Shown piece by piece: positions 1 through 11,434 of a stretch of 64,000 nt of DNA. This DNA is from Paramecium octaurelia (lineage: Eukaryota > Ciliophora > Oligohymenophorea > Peniculida > Parameciidae). The notes under the pieces are model-generated. The model had not been told where the DNA came from, searched no databases, and worked only from the letters and a program-made list of their open reading frames with translations. The stretch covers positions 139,185 to 203,184 of the forward strand of contig CAJJDP010000151.1 in assembly GCA_905182995.1 (NCBI GenBank). The letters run 5' to 3'. The translations under genes were made by a program, and so were the position numbers. Position 1 is the stretch's first letter; each line of letters starts with the position of its first letter.

Positions 1-1
1 G

Positions 2-467
2 AAAGTGCTCATTGTTTGCACTTAATTACAAAACCCATAAAATAATTTTCGAAACATATTATATTAAATTTACTTTTCAAAAATATTACCTTATTCAAAT
101 GAGAACCTAGAATTAATTTTTTTCGAATTATAATTAGAAAAGAATTTAATTTCAGAACTAAATGTTCCAAAAGATTCAACGATAAGGGAAAAAAGAGGAG
201 ATAATAAAATGCTAAAAAAATTACCATAAAAAGTCTATATTTATAAAGAAAAATTTAACACATTTTAAATATAAATTAAGAAGCAATTTAGATTGAAATT
301 CAATTATTGTATATAAGTAAATGCTCCTCAAATTTTAGTACCTTAAGTTTAAAAATGTCAAAGCTATAATATAAAAATAATTAAGAAGAAACCCAATATC
401 TAGTTATAATCAAAAATATAAAATAAAAATATAATTATTATAAAATCTTTCATTCTCCCATTACTGA
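2..467 (+). CDS. C-terminal part of an unknown protein (5' end outside window)
   Basis: I do not recognise this protein. With TAA/TAG read as Gln, the frame is open from the first bases of the window and ends at TGA 465-467. A 22-nt intron of the usual GTA...TAG form (317-338) is needed. About 147 residues are visible, rich in Lys, Asn, Gln and Ile, with short charged stretches such as NENLELIFFELQLEKN and SELNVPKDSTIREKRGD that look protein-like and not random AT-rich sequence. It converges on the CFAP57-like gene, 112 bp away. A second + frame (355-603) is also open but would need its own start, and a 72-codon minus frame (9-227) is hydrophobic noise on the same DNA. The existence of a coding 3' end here is moderately supported. 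Confidence 0.45.
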
Positions 468-579
468 AAGTTCTGCTTCCAATTCTTAAATTTAATTAAG
501 CAAAGAACCTTTTGCCAATTATTATTATTCAATTATAAGTTGTTTATCTTAAATCACTCTTTATTTAGCCTTTTAAGTC

Positions 580-3500
580 TCAGAGTTGGCTAGATTAATA
601 TGATTATAAAATACCTGTTTGAGACATTTTTTTGTCGCCCTTTTATTCTTAATTATTATGAGTTGACTTAATTTACTTCATTTTTTTTCTAAGATTATTT
701 ATTTCGATTATGAGTTTAACATTGCCTCTCATGATTCTAATATTTTCAGCTTTGTGTATTTCTTCATCAGCTTAAAGATTGGCTTTCAATCCTTCAACAG
801 ATTTTTCCAAATATTGCTTTTAACTTTTATATTCAGCAAGTATGTCAGCATTGACTTATTATGGTTTTACATCATCTTTATGGAATTCTTTAAAGATTTC
901 TTGAGCCTTTTTAGTTAATTCCTCTTAATTTTGAATGAACTAGACCGCTTGATAGACTGAGTCTTTAAATTTCTTAATTCTAACATTTTGGAATGAGATT
1001 AATTATCTTTACTTTTTAATATTGGTTTTCATTATTTTTAATTCTTAATCAAGAGCATCGACTACGTTTCCGAGATTATTATTCAAATAGGCGAAATTTT
1101 TTAATTTCTAATCCATCATATTGGTTTTTTCTTTCATTCTATTGATTTCTTCATCTCTAGGTCCAGTATCTCTTTTGAGTTCCTTAATTTTATGATCTAG
1201 AACAAATTTAAACTTTTCTAATTCTTATGATCTCTTCTTTAATTCATAAATCTTCCTTTCTTTTTCTCCTATTGTTTTGTCCTTATCTTATATTTATTTT
1301 AATTATTCTTCAATTGCTATTTTTAGTTGATGATTTTGATCATCCAATTATTTCTTTTGTTCATTATAATCTTTAAGATTTTCGTTTTGTTTTTCCTCCT
1401 CTTGCAATAAAGATTAAATCTTCTTCTTTGTCATGCTCACTTCACTTTTAGCTTTAAGACCCTAATCAGTTTTTTGGAGAATCTATTATTGATTTTGTTC
1501 TTCAAGGGCTTCAATTTCACCAATGGTCTCCTTTCTAATTTATTCAATTGTTTCCCTGTACTTTTCTTTCTCCTTATTGTATTCCTTCTCCATTCTTTCC
1601 TTCTATTATCTTTCTTCAAGTAAACGAGCATCGTAATCTTTCTCTAACTTTTTGAGTTCATCAGTATGTTCTCTTTATAATTTTCCAATTTCCTTTTCAT
1701 ATTTAGTTTGATGAATTTCCTTCTCGTTTTTTGTCTTCTCATACTTTTCTGCTTCCTTATTGACTTTACTTTGTTGATTTTATTCTAATTCTTGTATTTC
1801 AGCTTCAAATTCTTCCATTATTTATTTTCTGGTTTCTTGAATGTGTTTTTCTGTTTCTCTCTTCTTTTCTACTAAAGTGTCATAGGCTACTTTGTATTGT
1901 TATTTCAGTGTAGATTCTTTATCTGTCAATTGTTTGATTTGGTCCTCCTTTGATGAAATGTTAATAGCATTTTAAGGAGCAGTGATATCCTACAATTGGG
2001 TTTTGAGGTTATCCCTGGTGGTTTTGAGATCAGCCTTATCTTCTTTAGTGACAATGATATCGTCTGCATATCTTTATTAATACCCTTCTTTATTTTTTTA
2101 TCCTCTGGCATCTTTGTCCTTAATTTCAAACACAATGATGGCTCCATCCCTACCAGCAGTAATGAGATATTGATCGTCAGCAGTGATCTTCATTTTTTCT
2201 ATACCTCGTTCATCATGAGCTTAATACTCAACATTGGTTCCAGCTGATGGACCAACAAAGGGATACTTATAACATCTTACAGCTCCCGAGTATCTATTCT
2301 CGTCACATACACCAGCAAACAATATTTTGTTACTGCTTGAGAAACAAATTTAAGATAAGGTGGCTTCTACATTTCTTTTATTTTCTGTTGGTTCCTAGCA
2401 AACGAACTCTCTAAGATGACGATCCTCTCCCACAACATAAACTATTTTAGTATCAAATGTTAATGCAACACTCGACTAAGGGATATTCTTACCATTAGCC
2501 TTAGCATGTATATCAAGCATTCTTTGTCCTGTTGTGTCAGCACCCACTTTCCATAGGGATATCAAACCATCTTAACCACAGGTGGCCAGAATCGTATCAT
2601 CTCTACTCCAAGTTATGCATCTAATTCTACCACTGTGACCTTTAAATTATAGATTGGCAGGGTTATCTCCAACATAGAATCTATAAATATGGATTATATG
2701 CTAAGTGGTGTTGGCTGCATTCACGGCAGCAAAGTATTGTCCTCCATTTGAGAATTTGATTTCTTTGCATTATTTGAATTACCCGATTTCTCTATAGTGT
2801 TTGATTTGATTGTTATGAACACAGACATTCATCAATCTTAATCTATCAGTCAATCCTACTACAATATGGAACCCTGAAGGATGGATACTTACACAATAGG
2901 CTTCTTCATTGAAGAATCTGTAGGCTTCCATGCTTTTCTCTTCATAATTCCATATACGAATGTATTTGTCAGCTCCACATGTTACGATAAGTGGTTTTCG
3001 AACGCACACATCCATGCCGTTGATTGGAATTCCAGCATTTACTGGAGGACAGGAGTGAAAGGGCAATGAGACTAATTCAAATTGTTGTTGTTCTTCCAAA
3101 AACTATTCAGTCTTCAATTTCAGACTATAAATTAAATTGCTAGACAGAGTAACTATTATGGTGTCTTCACTGATGGGTGTAAAGCTGATTCCTTTGATTT
3201 AACATTTGATATCAGATATTGACTTCACATGAAGCATCTAGACATTTTCATATTCCTTGCTGTATATGTAAATAGTAGAATTGTCACCTCCAATTGCAAA
3301 TCCTTATTGCATAGCTTATATCACTTCAATTAAAAAAGGTTGCTTGTTTTGGTGATATGGATTCTTCAGGTACTTGACGAATTCAGCATTTTCATCACAG
3401 AGAAACACTTCTCCCAATTGGGTACATACAATCAAATGATCTGGATGTTATATCATCCAAGCATGACAACAGTAATTATTTGATAAATCAGCAGGCGCTT

Positions 3501-4140
3501 TTTGTAATGATGCTGCCACTTACTTGAGAGTATAGCTCTTAGTTTCGCCTTCATTTTGAATCATCTTATATGATTTGAAAATTCCTTTTCCAATTACAGT
3601 GATGAATGTGGCATCATTAGGTTAAAAGGCTACTTCCAAACATTCATTATTTCCTGAAGTTACTTTTACAGATGCTAAGCATTTCATAGTATCAGTTTGA
3701 AAGTAACATAAATATGAATCAACAGGACTTCCATTACCAGAGGTCCCTCCACTCAAGCCAACCAAAGTCTTTGCTTCCGCATTGGGTCCAAATGCAACAG
3801 ATACCCATTCCTTAACTGGAGCATCGTGATAGATGAGCGTTCTCTTTTTCTTTTGAGACATCGTGTCGTATATTTGTATAGCAGGTTTTTCTCCCTTGAC
3901 TCCTGCGGCTAAAAATCTCTTCATCGGGGAGAGAGTCATACAGGAGAATCCTCTGTAATGTTCGAATCCTTAGAAGTAACTTTGACTCTTATCCTGCAAT
4001 GAGTAACACACTATATGAAAGCCTGCTGGGTAGATGATTCGCGTATCATCCATGAAGTAGAGGTTATTCCGTAAATTGCTGTTCAATCCGAAGATGTATT
4101 TTGGTTGAAGCTGCTGCGACGGTTGCAGAGTAGGAATCAT
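580..4140 (-). CDS. CFAP57: CFAP57-like (WDR65) ciliary WD40/coiled-coil protein
   Basis: CFAP57 family proteins are axonemal and are linked to a subset of single-headed inner-arm dyneins. The frame is continuous from ATG 4138-4140 to TGA 580-582, 1186 residues, close to the family's usual size of about 1250, with no intron needed. The N-terminal roughly 670 residues form WD40-type blades, for example the segments around CGADKYIRIWNYEEKS, HSGRIRCITWSRDDTILATC and ITAGRDGAIIVFEI. The remainder, from about residue 690, is a long Glu/Lys/Gln-rich coiled coil that begins after KDKDARGQKN. The two-propeller plus coiled-coil layout is the family signature. It is divergent with the AGC kinase (154 bp between starts). 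A different long WD40/coiled-coil axonemal protein is the main alternative. Confidence 0.85.
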
Positions 4141-4294
4141 AATTAATGAATAATTATATATGAAAATGTTTAGTATTATAAATCGACCATATTTAGCTAT
4201 TTAGAGAGAGGGAGAACATCTCGTGGGAATGGGAGTTTACAAATCTAGTAAATACAATATTTGTTCTGAATTAGTTATAATCAATAATATAATA

Positions 4295-6030
4295 ATGAAT
4301 CTCTCAAAATCCAATTCTCAGAAGGGGTTTAGGATACTTTAGAAGTCTTCTTTGAGCCCCAGTCATAAATTGTCTCCAGAGAAGTCTAAGCTCTCATTCA
4401 AAACTCGAAAGAATAGTGAATTGCTGAAGTTAATGGTTTCGCCAAAGCTAATTACGAATCAAACAACTTAGGAGGGATCATTTGCAAAGAGAGAAACTAC
4501 TCTTCAGAACTCTTAGATATTGGATGCGGTATTGGTGATCGTACATGTTGGACAGTAGTAATTCCGATTCACTTTCACTCGAAACATCACTACAACCTAA
4601 ATGCGCGCTGCCCTCTTGTAAAAGCTAAAATTGAAGATTGTGGCATTTACAACTATTGATCACAACATTCTCATCGATTACTACCTGACCCTTGAAGAAC
4701 GACCCATCATTTGGCCTGAATTGTAATTGGAATGTCAAGAACCCGTATTAACAGGTCAGCATGTTTCGCTTAAGGATTTTCAAATTTTGAAATGCATAGG
4801 GGCAGGCGGATTTTCTAAGGTCTATTTGGTGAGATCCAAAATAAATGGTCATTTCTATGCCATGAAGCTCGTGGACAAAGAGTTCATCATCAAGTATAAA
4901 AAAGCAGGTATTTTATCGATGTATAAATCAAAGAATTGCTCCAAAACGAAAGAGACATCATGGCATTTATCTATCATCCTTTTACAATCTAAATGCTTTT
5001 CTCCTTTGAAAGTCGGAACTTTATAGTATTTATACTCGAGTTCTGTAGTGGAGGCGAACTCTTCTACTAACTCAAAACCTTGAAGAGAATGTCAGAAGAG
5101 CAAGCCCAATTTTACTTTGTGGAAATCTGCATCTGCATGCTATACTTGCATCAAATGGGAATCATGTATCGTGACATCAAACCTGAAAACATCCTTCTCG
5201 ACTTAGATGGACATATTCGTATCTCTGATTTTGGACTCTCTAAAATCACAAGTCCAGATGAATTCGCTTACAGCTTTTGCGGATCTCCAGAGTACATGGC
5301 TCCTGAAATGTTACTCAAACGTGGACACACAATACAAGTAGATCATTATTGTCTTGGAGCCCTACTCTATGAACTAGTTACAGGCCTACCTCCTTTCTAT
5401 AGCAAAAACACTCAAAAAATCTATGATTCCATACTCAACGAATAAGTTACATTCCCACAATTCCTTAGTCAAGAAATTAAAGATCTAATGTCTGGGTTAT
5501 TAGCTAAAGAACCTAATAAAAGATTAGGAGTTCGTGGTGGAGTTAGAGAAATCCTTCAACATAAATGGTTTAAGAAAGTCAATCTCACTGACATCCTAAT
5601 GAAAAGAGTGACTCCTCCAATCAAACCTGATATTTAGAAATTGAATTTCGAGACTAAAAACTTGCAGCAAGGAGACTTGGAAGTGAGAGAGAAATTGATA
5701 GGAAAAGCAGGTTTCAAAAAGGACTTTAAAATATTTGATGAATTCTACTTTGATTATAGAGAAAATGTACGAATAGTAGATTAACAAAGATTATTGAAAG
5801 AACACATTAAGAATGTGGATTCTATTTAATAACAGAAACCTCGTTCATTAGATAAGATAATATCTGAAGACAGTAGATAGTCGAAATTGCAAAAAAGATT
5901 GGAGCAACAGACTTCTCTGAGAACAAGTCCACAGAAAGGATCTACCTTAATGACCAACAACTTTATGCAAACAGGAGGATTGAAAACAGAAAGTTCTGAT
6001 CTAACATCAAGCAAGAGACGCATCACTTGA
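4295..6030 (+). CDS. AGC-family serine/threonine protein kinase
   Basis: Predicted 569 residues with one 26-nt intron (4908-4933). The intron restores the alpha-C region ELLQNERDIMAF, with the glutamate expected for the Lys-Glu pair. The kinase domain spans about residues 160-430: glycine loop IGAGGFSKVYL, catalytic Lys in YAMKLVDK, catalytic loop YRDIKPEN, DFG in ISDFGLSK, activation segment FCGSPEYMAPE. That segment and the following GHTIQVDHYCLGALLYEL are typical of AGC kinases. After the domain, FDEFYF resembles the AGC hydrophobic motif, with Tyr where Ser/Thr is usual. The N-terminal 160 residues are basic and Ser-rich and then form a beta-rich ubiquitin/PB1-like stretch (LVIVHVGQQQFRFTFTRN). 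A 30-nt GT...AG segment there is in frame and is better read as coding. Substrate unknown. Confidence 0.88.
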
Positions 6031-6600
6031 TATTTATAAATATTTATAACATAATGATATTATTCATTAATAATTTATATAAGCATCCACAATTCATACA
6101 ATGAATTTTAGATTGTTGCTGTGCTACTAATATGAATTCTATTTAAATTTGCAATGCGATCCTTATAAAACTTAAATAGATTTATGAGATATTATTTATT
6201 CTTAAATGCATTTCAAAAATTTGATAATTTTTCATAATATATTAACTCATCATATGATTAATAAAAGTATATACATATGTCACCTACTCATATTATATTT
6301 TTTTTGTTATTATACATTAGAATGTAATCACAATTTTAAATGAAGAAAGAACAAGTTATATTTATGATTATTCTTTCAGAAATCAGTAAAACGTATGAAT
6401 GAAAATCTATTAGGCAGTTGGAATTCTGAAAAGTTTTACAAAAAACCTACTAAATAATAATTATTATTAGTCGCATTACATAATTGGATTATCGCATGAT
6501 TCAGCAAATGAATTAGATTTGATATTGATCGGAATGTGTAGAAACCCAATAAAACTAGTCAGAAATAATAGGGTAATAGGTTATCATAAATTTTTAAATT
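6031..6600 (+). other. Intergenic spacer, AT-rich, with short frames only
   Basis: 570 bp between the AGC kinase and the phosphatase gene. A few short frames are present, such as 29 codons starting near 6102 and the split frame listed at 6340-6499. No RNA gene or repeat was recognised. It presumably holds the kinase 3' end and the phosphatase promoter. Confidence 0.4.
6340..6499 (+). CDS. Possible very small protein (44 aa), uncertain
   Basis: ATG 6340-6342, a 25-nt GT...AG intron (6355-6379) and TGA 6497-6499 give 44 residues beginning MKKEQKSVKRMNENLLGSWN. The unspliced reading stops after 20 codons. The only support is the intron-like element and a plausible composition. It may be chance in AT-rich DNA. 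Confidence 0.2.
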
Positions 6601-7930
6601 ATGAAACAACAGCGATATTTAATGGATTTCAATCTCTCAAATAGTAAATTGCTATAAAAAATACAACCTAATCGTGAATAGTCAGCCAAGAAATTAAGCA
6701 ACTCAGAAGTGAATGCTGCAATACAGAAATACTTTCAGATGACTAAGAGAAAGGAAGGTAAGATTCCTAATCCAACAATCTCTACCACCCAGTCATCCAA
6801 GATTTTAGGACAACTAGTGACTAAGGTTTCACCCTCTCTAGATATCAGTGTTCCTATTAAGATTCCGACACCTTCTGGCACTTAATCTCACAGGCCATTA
6901 TCTGAGAAGAAACCCCATCATCGTCCTCAGTAATCTGTGGGACAAAGCAGGGATTTGATTTTACAGAAACTCCAAACAGCATTGTTCCAGAAGCCTAAGA
7001 CCCAATCTCATTAGACGACACCGAAGTGTAGTGGTGAGGAAAGTGTAAGTGTGAGCAGATATTTTGAGAGTTCAAAAAAATCAAAAGGTGAATCTCAAGA
7101 ATACTACTTAACGAGGGTTAAGAATGCGTTTTCAAGACCCTTAGTGGATGATTACTTCAGTCGAATGTACAGGGAACACTTTTATTAAACTTATCAGGGG
7201 ATATAAGTTGCATCGTACTTACAACCAGTTTATCCAAATGAACTATAAAATAAGCAAGTACATCTAAAATAGAAGGAATGTTACAAAAGTAATCTCAAAT
7301 TATACTTTAGATAAAATCACAATTGTGTTTGATTTGGATGAGACATTAGTCCATTGCAACGAAAACTTAGCAATACCGAGTGATGTTATATTTACAATTC
7401 AAGTGTCTCCCCAAGAAAAAATTAAGGCAGGAATCAATGTTAGACCTGGAGCTGTCAAATTATTGGAACTGTTAGTGAAGGATTTTGAATTGATAGTCTT
7501 TACAGCTTCTCACCCTTGTTATGCCTAGAAGGTGATCGAATATTTAGATCCCCAGAAGACTCTTTTTTCTCATAGTCTTTACAGAGATAACTGTATAATG
7601 ACTACAGGAGGGATGTACACCAAGGACCTGAGAATTTTCAATCGATCTCTAAGCCAAATAGTTTTAGTGGACAATGCTTCTTATTCCTATGCTTGGCAAT
7701 TGGAGAATGGGATACCAATAATTCCCTTCTATGATAACAAGGAGGATAGGGAATTGGAGTTGCTGTTAAAATACCTCAAAGGAATGTAGCATTGTAATGA
7801 TGTAAGGGAATATAATAGGTAAAATATCATGAAATAATAAAGAAATCATCTAAGATTGTAGTACTTCCAAGATCCTTCAGGGCCAGGACTAGTGTTTGAG
7901 AGACTGTTTCAACAGAAAATGTAAATCTGA
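6601..7930 (+). CDS. FCP1/SCP-type (NIF) HAD phosphatase
   Basis: Predicted 435 residues with one 22-nt intron (7289-7310). The C-terminal catalytic domain (about 230-400) carries the DxDxT nucleophile motif in VFDLDETLVHC, then VRPGAVKLLELLVKDFELIVFT and HSLYRDNC. It ends with LVDNASYSYAWQLENGIPI, the layout of small CTD-phosphatase / Dullard-like enzymes that dephosphorylate Ser residues, classically on the RNA polymerase II tail. The first roughly 230 residues are basic, Ser/Gln-rich and look disordered. The start at 6601 is the first ATG of the open frame. The enzyme class is firm, the substrate is not. It lies just upstream of and in line with the phosphodiesterase. Confidence 0.85.
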
Positions 7931-8036
7931 TGATTTTTTATTAAAATGAAGTATGCTCTCGGCAGTTGAGTATTCTCAATTTCATTGATTATTCACAAGT
8001 GCAAATTACTTTGAAACGATTGTATAAAATATAAAA

Positions 8037-11000
8037 ATGGATCCATAATTGAGTCACTACACTTAATTCTTCATTGTCGTTACTAATCTGTGCAAGACTA
8101 ATCAAATCACTCCCGAACAGAAGTCCTTACTGAAAAGTAATCTGACTCGGAAGGATGAGAAAATATGTCGATTGTTGATATAAAATAGCGGTCCTGGGAA
8201 GTATGAGTTGAATATCATCCATTTAGAGAGATGTTATTGCGAGAAGCCTTGCTTGATTACTTGGCCGCACAAAACAAACAAATCTAGCGGAGGAGATCTC
8301 ATAAATCAAAGACAGTTCATTTCATGAAAGACGTAGCAGAGCAGGAAAAGCAACCTGAGATTGTCCCTCCTCAGGAATCACCAGCCTAACCATTGGCGAG
8401 TGCTGCAGCTGTCATGATTGAACAACTGACAGGAGTTTTACATAAACATATTGATAAACATAGCTTACTTGTACCAGAGGATAAGGAGAAGCTGATATAA
8501 CTGTGCACCTTAATTTAAAAACTCACATCTGAGTAGGTTGACTTAGATGGAATAAGTCCATTTAGGGCCAGATACTCTTCGGAAAATAGCAAATTAGCTG
8601 AAATTAGCGAGAAGGATTTGGATTCTAGTGATGAGGATGTCTACGAGAAAATGGTAAAGGGAATAGACGACATCTATAAAGAGTTGAAGAGTATTTTCAC
8701 TGGAAATTTGCATACCCATTTACTACTCATGTAAGAGGACATTTCCTATGAGAATTTGTATTAAGTCTTAAAATTTTTACTTAAAATCCTTGTTGATGCG
8801 GACGAATTCACCTTCTTTATTCATCGGGATAAAGAATGGGAAGTATATTCATCCTCCAATGATTCCATCAAAGATGTAACACCTGAAGAAGCTCAAAAAG
8901 TAACAGATGAACTGGCCTATATCCGTCCATTCTGTATTCACAGGATCGACCCCAAACAAAGACAATACCCTTAAATTGAAGACACTTGCAAAACCAATGC
9001 CTATTCACAAACTTCCATTGTAAAGTTCTAGTTGTAATTGAAGAATTACGAAGTTCTCTTCTGTCTCCACTGGACTGACAAAGACAAAAAGAATATCAAG
9101 AGAAAGTTTATCAAGTAAATACTACATTCGCTATTAAAAGTTATGCCAATATGTATGGGTTCAACAAGGATGTGACGCATCTGGCACAATTTTTGGTTGA
9201 AACCATCATAACAGCCAAAGTCCAATTCTTTAATCCTCTGAGATTTGCCGATTAGGTGTAAGACATAGGAATAAGTTTCATGCGTATATCCAGGTTTTTG
9301 TTGGTCGAAGGGATTAAGAAAGTCCTCAGCATTAAGTTTGAAGTCGAGAAGGAACAGACTTTCTCTACTGATGAAAACATGAAAAGGTAGAAGGAATCCT
9401 AGTGTGTGAAAATAGAGCTTAAGGATTCGAATCCAGTCACTTTAAGGATAAAGGATATGGATTTGAAAAATGATTAGGATCAACACCTGTATTCAGTGGT
9501 ATTTATAAAACACCTAAAGTAAAGATTATTCAAATCCAAGAGAAATACGATGGTTATGTGAAGTTGTGTTATGAGAAGTCAGCCTTCTACAAATATTTCT
9601 TACGTACAACAGATTCATTGCTGTTTGATTTTAATAAGCAAGGAGAATTGATATTTTTGAGTAGACCCATTTCTAAATCATTAAAGTATTAGTTTCTTAA
9701 ACATTTTAATAGGGAGAGATTCAACATCAACTTTGATCCCAAAGCTATTTTGTATAACAAGATATCTTACTAGGACATCTTTGCTTAGAATAGTATCATA
9801 TCGAATATTGAGGTGAATATTCAAAATATACACGAAAATAGAAGAAATCAGTATTTAAGCAATTTGGAGAATCCTTAATTTGAAATTTTCTTGAAGGTCG
9901 TTGACAATGATTTTAAGGGATTCACTGTTATTTTCCATGAGAATGAAGCAAGAAGATTGAAATAGTATTTTATGGCATTGAAAATTGACAACATGACAAA
10001 TGATGTATAAAAAGAGGCTGAAGCCAATAAGTCCTTGGAGGAGGATATTTAGAAACAAATATTGATTCAATACAACAAACATTAGACCTTTAAGTTTTTA
10101 AATTAATTAGATGAAACTCAAGACGTAGCCAATTCAATGATTGCACTTTTCATTCCAGAAAATGAATTATCTTAGATTAGACATCGTAAAACAGATGGTC
10201 GAAGTCCAGAGTAACATAGCAAAGATTTGTAGAATGATTAATGGGTTGCACCTCCATAGAAGAAAAAGAAAATAGGATCTAGTGTTTACATTAAATACTA
10301 ACAATAATTAGAAGCTGTGGATGCCAATCTATTTAAAGTGAATAATAGTGATTCTTAATTGGATTTATTTGAATTTAACATCTTGGTGTTGGATTCATCA
10401 CAAGAAAAACATCGAATAGTTTATAGTATTTTAGAAAGGAATGGTTTCATATCCTAATACAATTTAAATAAGCAATGTTTAGCTCAGTTCTTGAGTGTAT
10501 TGTAGAAAAAGTACAACAAACGAAACAATTCCTTCCATAATTACGATCATGGAATAGCTGTGATGTAAAGTGCTCACTTCATGTTGTAATGTGGAAAAGC
10601 CAAGCTATTAATTGATGATTTCAGGAGAATGTCCACCATTATATCAGGTTTGTGTCATGATGTATCACACACTGGCAGAACCAACATTTTCATGATCAAT
10701 AGCCAATCCAAATTAGCCACTCGCTATCATGATTCTAGTGTAATTTAATTATTGTATTATTCAAGCCTCTGGAATAGCATCATGCTGCAAGTACTATTTT
10801 TATGTTAAAGGATCCTTCACTCAATTTTCTGAAGTCCTTATCAAAAGAACAAACTCAATAATTCAGAAGAGTTCTCATAGATAACATTTTATATACGGAT
10901 ATAAAGGTCCACTTCACATTGTTAAAAGACTTTGAAAGCAGAATCAAGGATGAAGTAACTAAACCATTTGGTACTGGAGATGACGATCTCAAATTATTAA

Positions 11001-11375
11001 CAGGGATGATTATACACACTGCAGATTTTAATGGAGGAGCCAAGGTCTTTGAGATATCCAGAATTTGGTCAGAAAGAGTTAATAAAGAATTTAGTGCTTA
11101 ATACGATGAAGAGGGTAGATTGGGAATTCCATAAACACCATTCTTGAAAGACCTTGACAAATTGCATGTTATGGCTAAGTCTGAAATGGGATTCTTTAAA
11201 GTAATCGTCAGACCCTTATGGTTCACTTTGAATACCTTCTTTGTATTTCATTATCACATTATCTTAGGATGGATACCTCTAGCAAAGTATAACCAATCTT
11301 GATAACACCATCATTAGTTGGGAAAAAATCTATCATGCTAATCTTCCCAAAGAGGAGAGACAACAATAATCATGA
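8037..11375 (+). CDS. 3',5'-cyclic nucleotide phosphodiesterase with GAF-like N-terminus
   Basis: Hydrolyses cAMP and/or cGMP. Five introns (8201-8226, 9115-9140, 9499-9524, 10740-10765, 11243-11267; 25-26 nt) each remove a stop or correct the frame, giving 1069 residues. The catalytic domain fills the C-terminal quarter: FHNYDHGIAVM (HNxxH-like metal site), SGLCHDVSHTGRTN (HDxxH), RYHDSSPLEQHHAAS, HTADFNGGAKVFEISRIW with the later metal Asp, and EMGFFKVIVRPLWFTLN, then a closing helix. The middle (about 200-750) has two stretches resembling GAF domains, which in this family bind cyclic nucleotides. Without the last intron the protein would lose its normal PDE C-terminus. Substrate preference cannot be read from the sequence. 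Confidence 0.9.
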
Positions 11376-11434
11376 ATGTGTATTTGTTAAATATTATTGA
11401 TATCATTTTACAACAAATACTAATCTAAAATATT

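Noticed and set aside
9-227. Hydrophobic 72-codon minus frame at the left edge
   Set aside because: It lies opposite the + frame 2-467, is dominated by Leu/Ile/Phe from AT-rich DNA, and has no upstream or downstream context as a membrane protein.
355-603. 82-codon + frame near the start of the window (ciliate code)
   Set aside because: It overlaps the better supported last exon ending at 467 and runs into the CFAP57-like coding region. AT-rich DNA is often open when only TGA stops.
4526-4555. 30-nt GT...AG segment in the AGC kinase that could be an intron
   Set aside because: It is in frame, has no stop and encodes a beta-strand-like sequence (LVIVHVG) that fits the surrounding fold better if translated.
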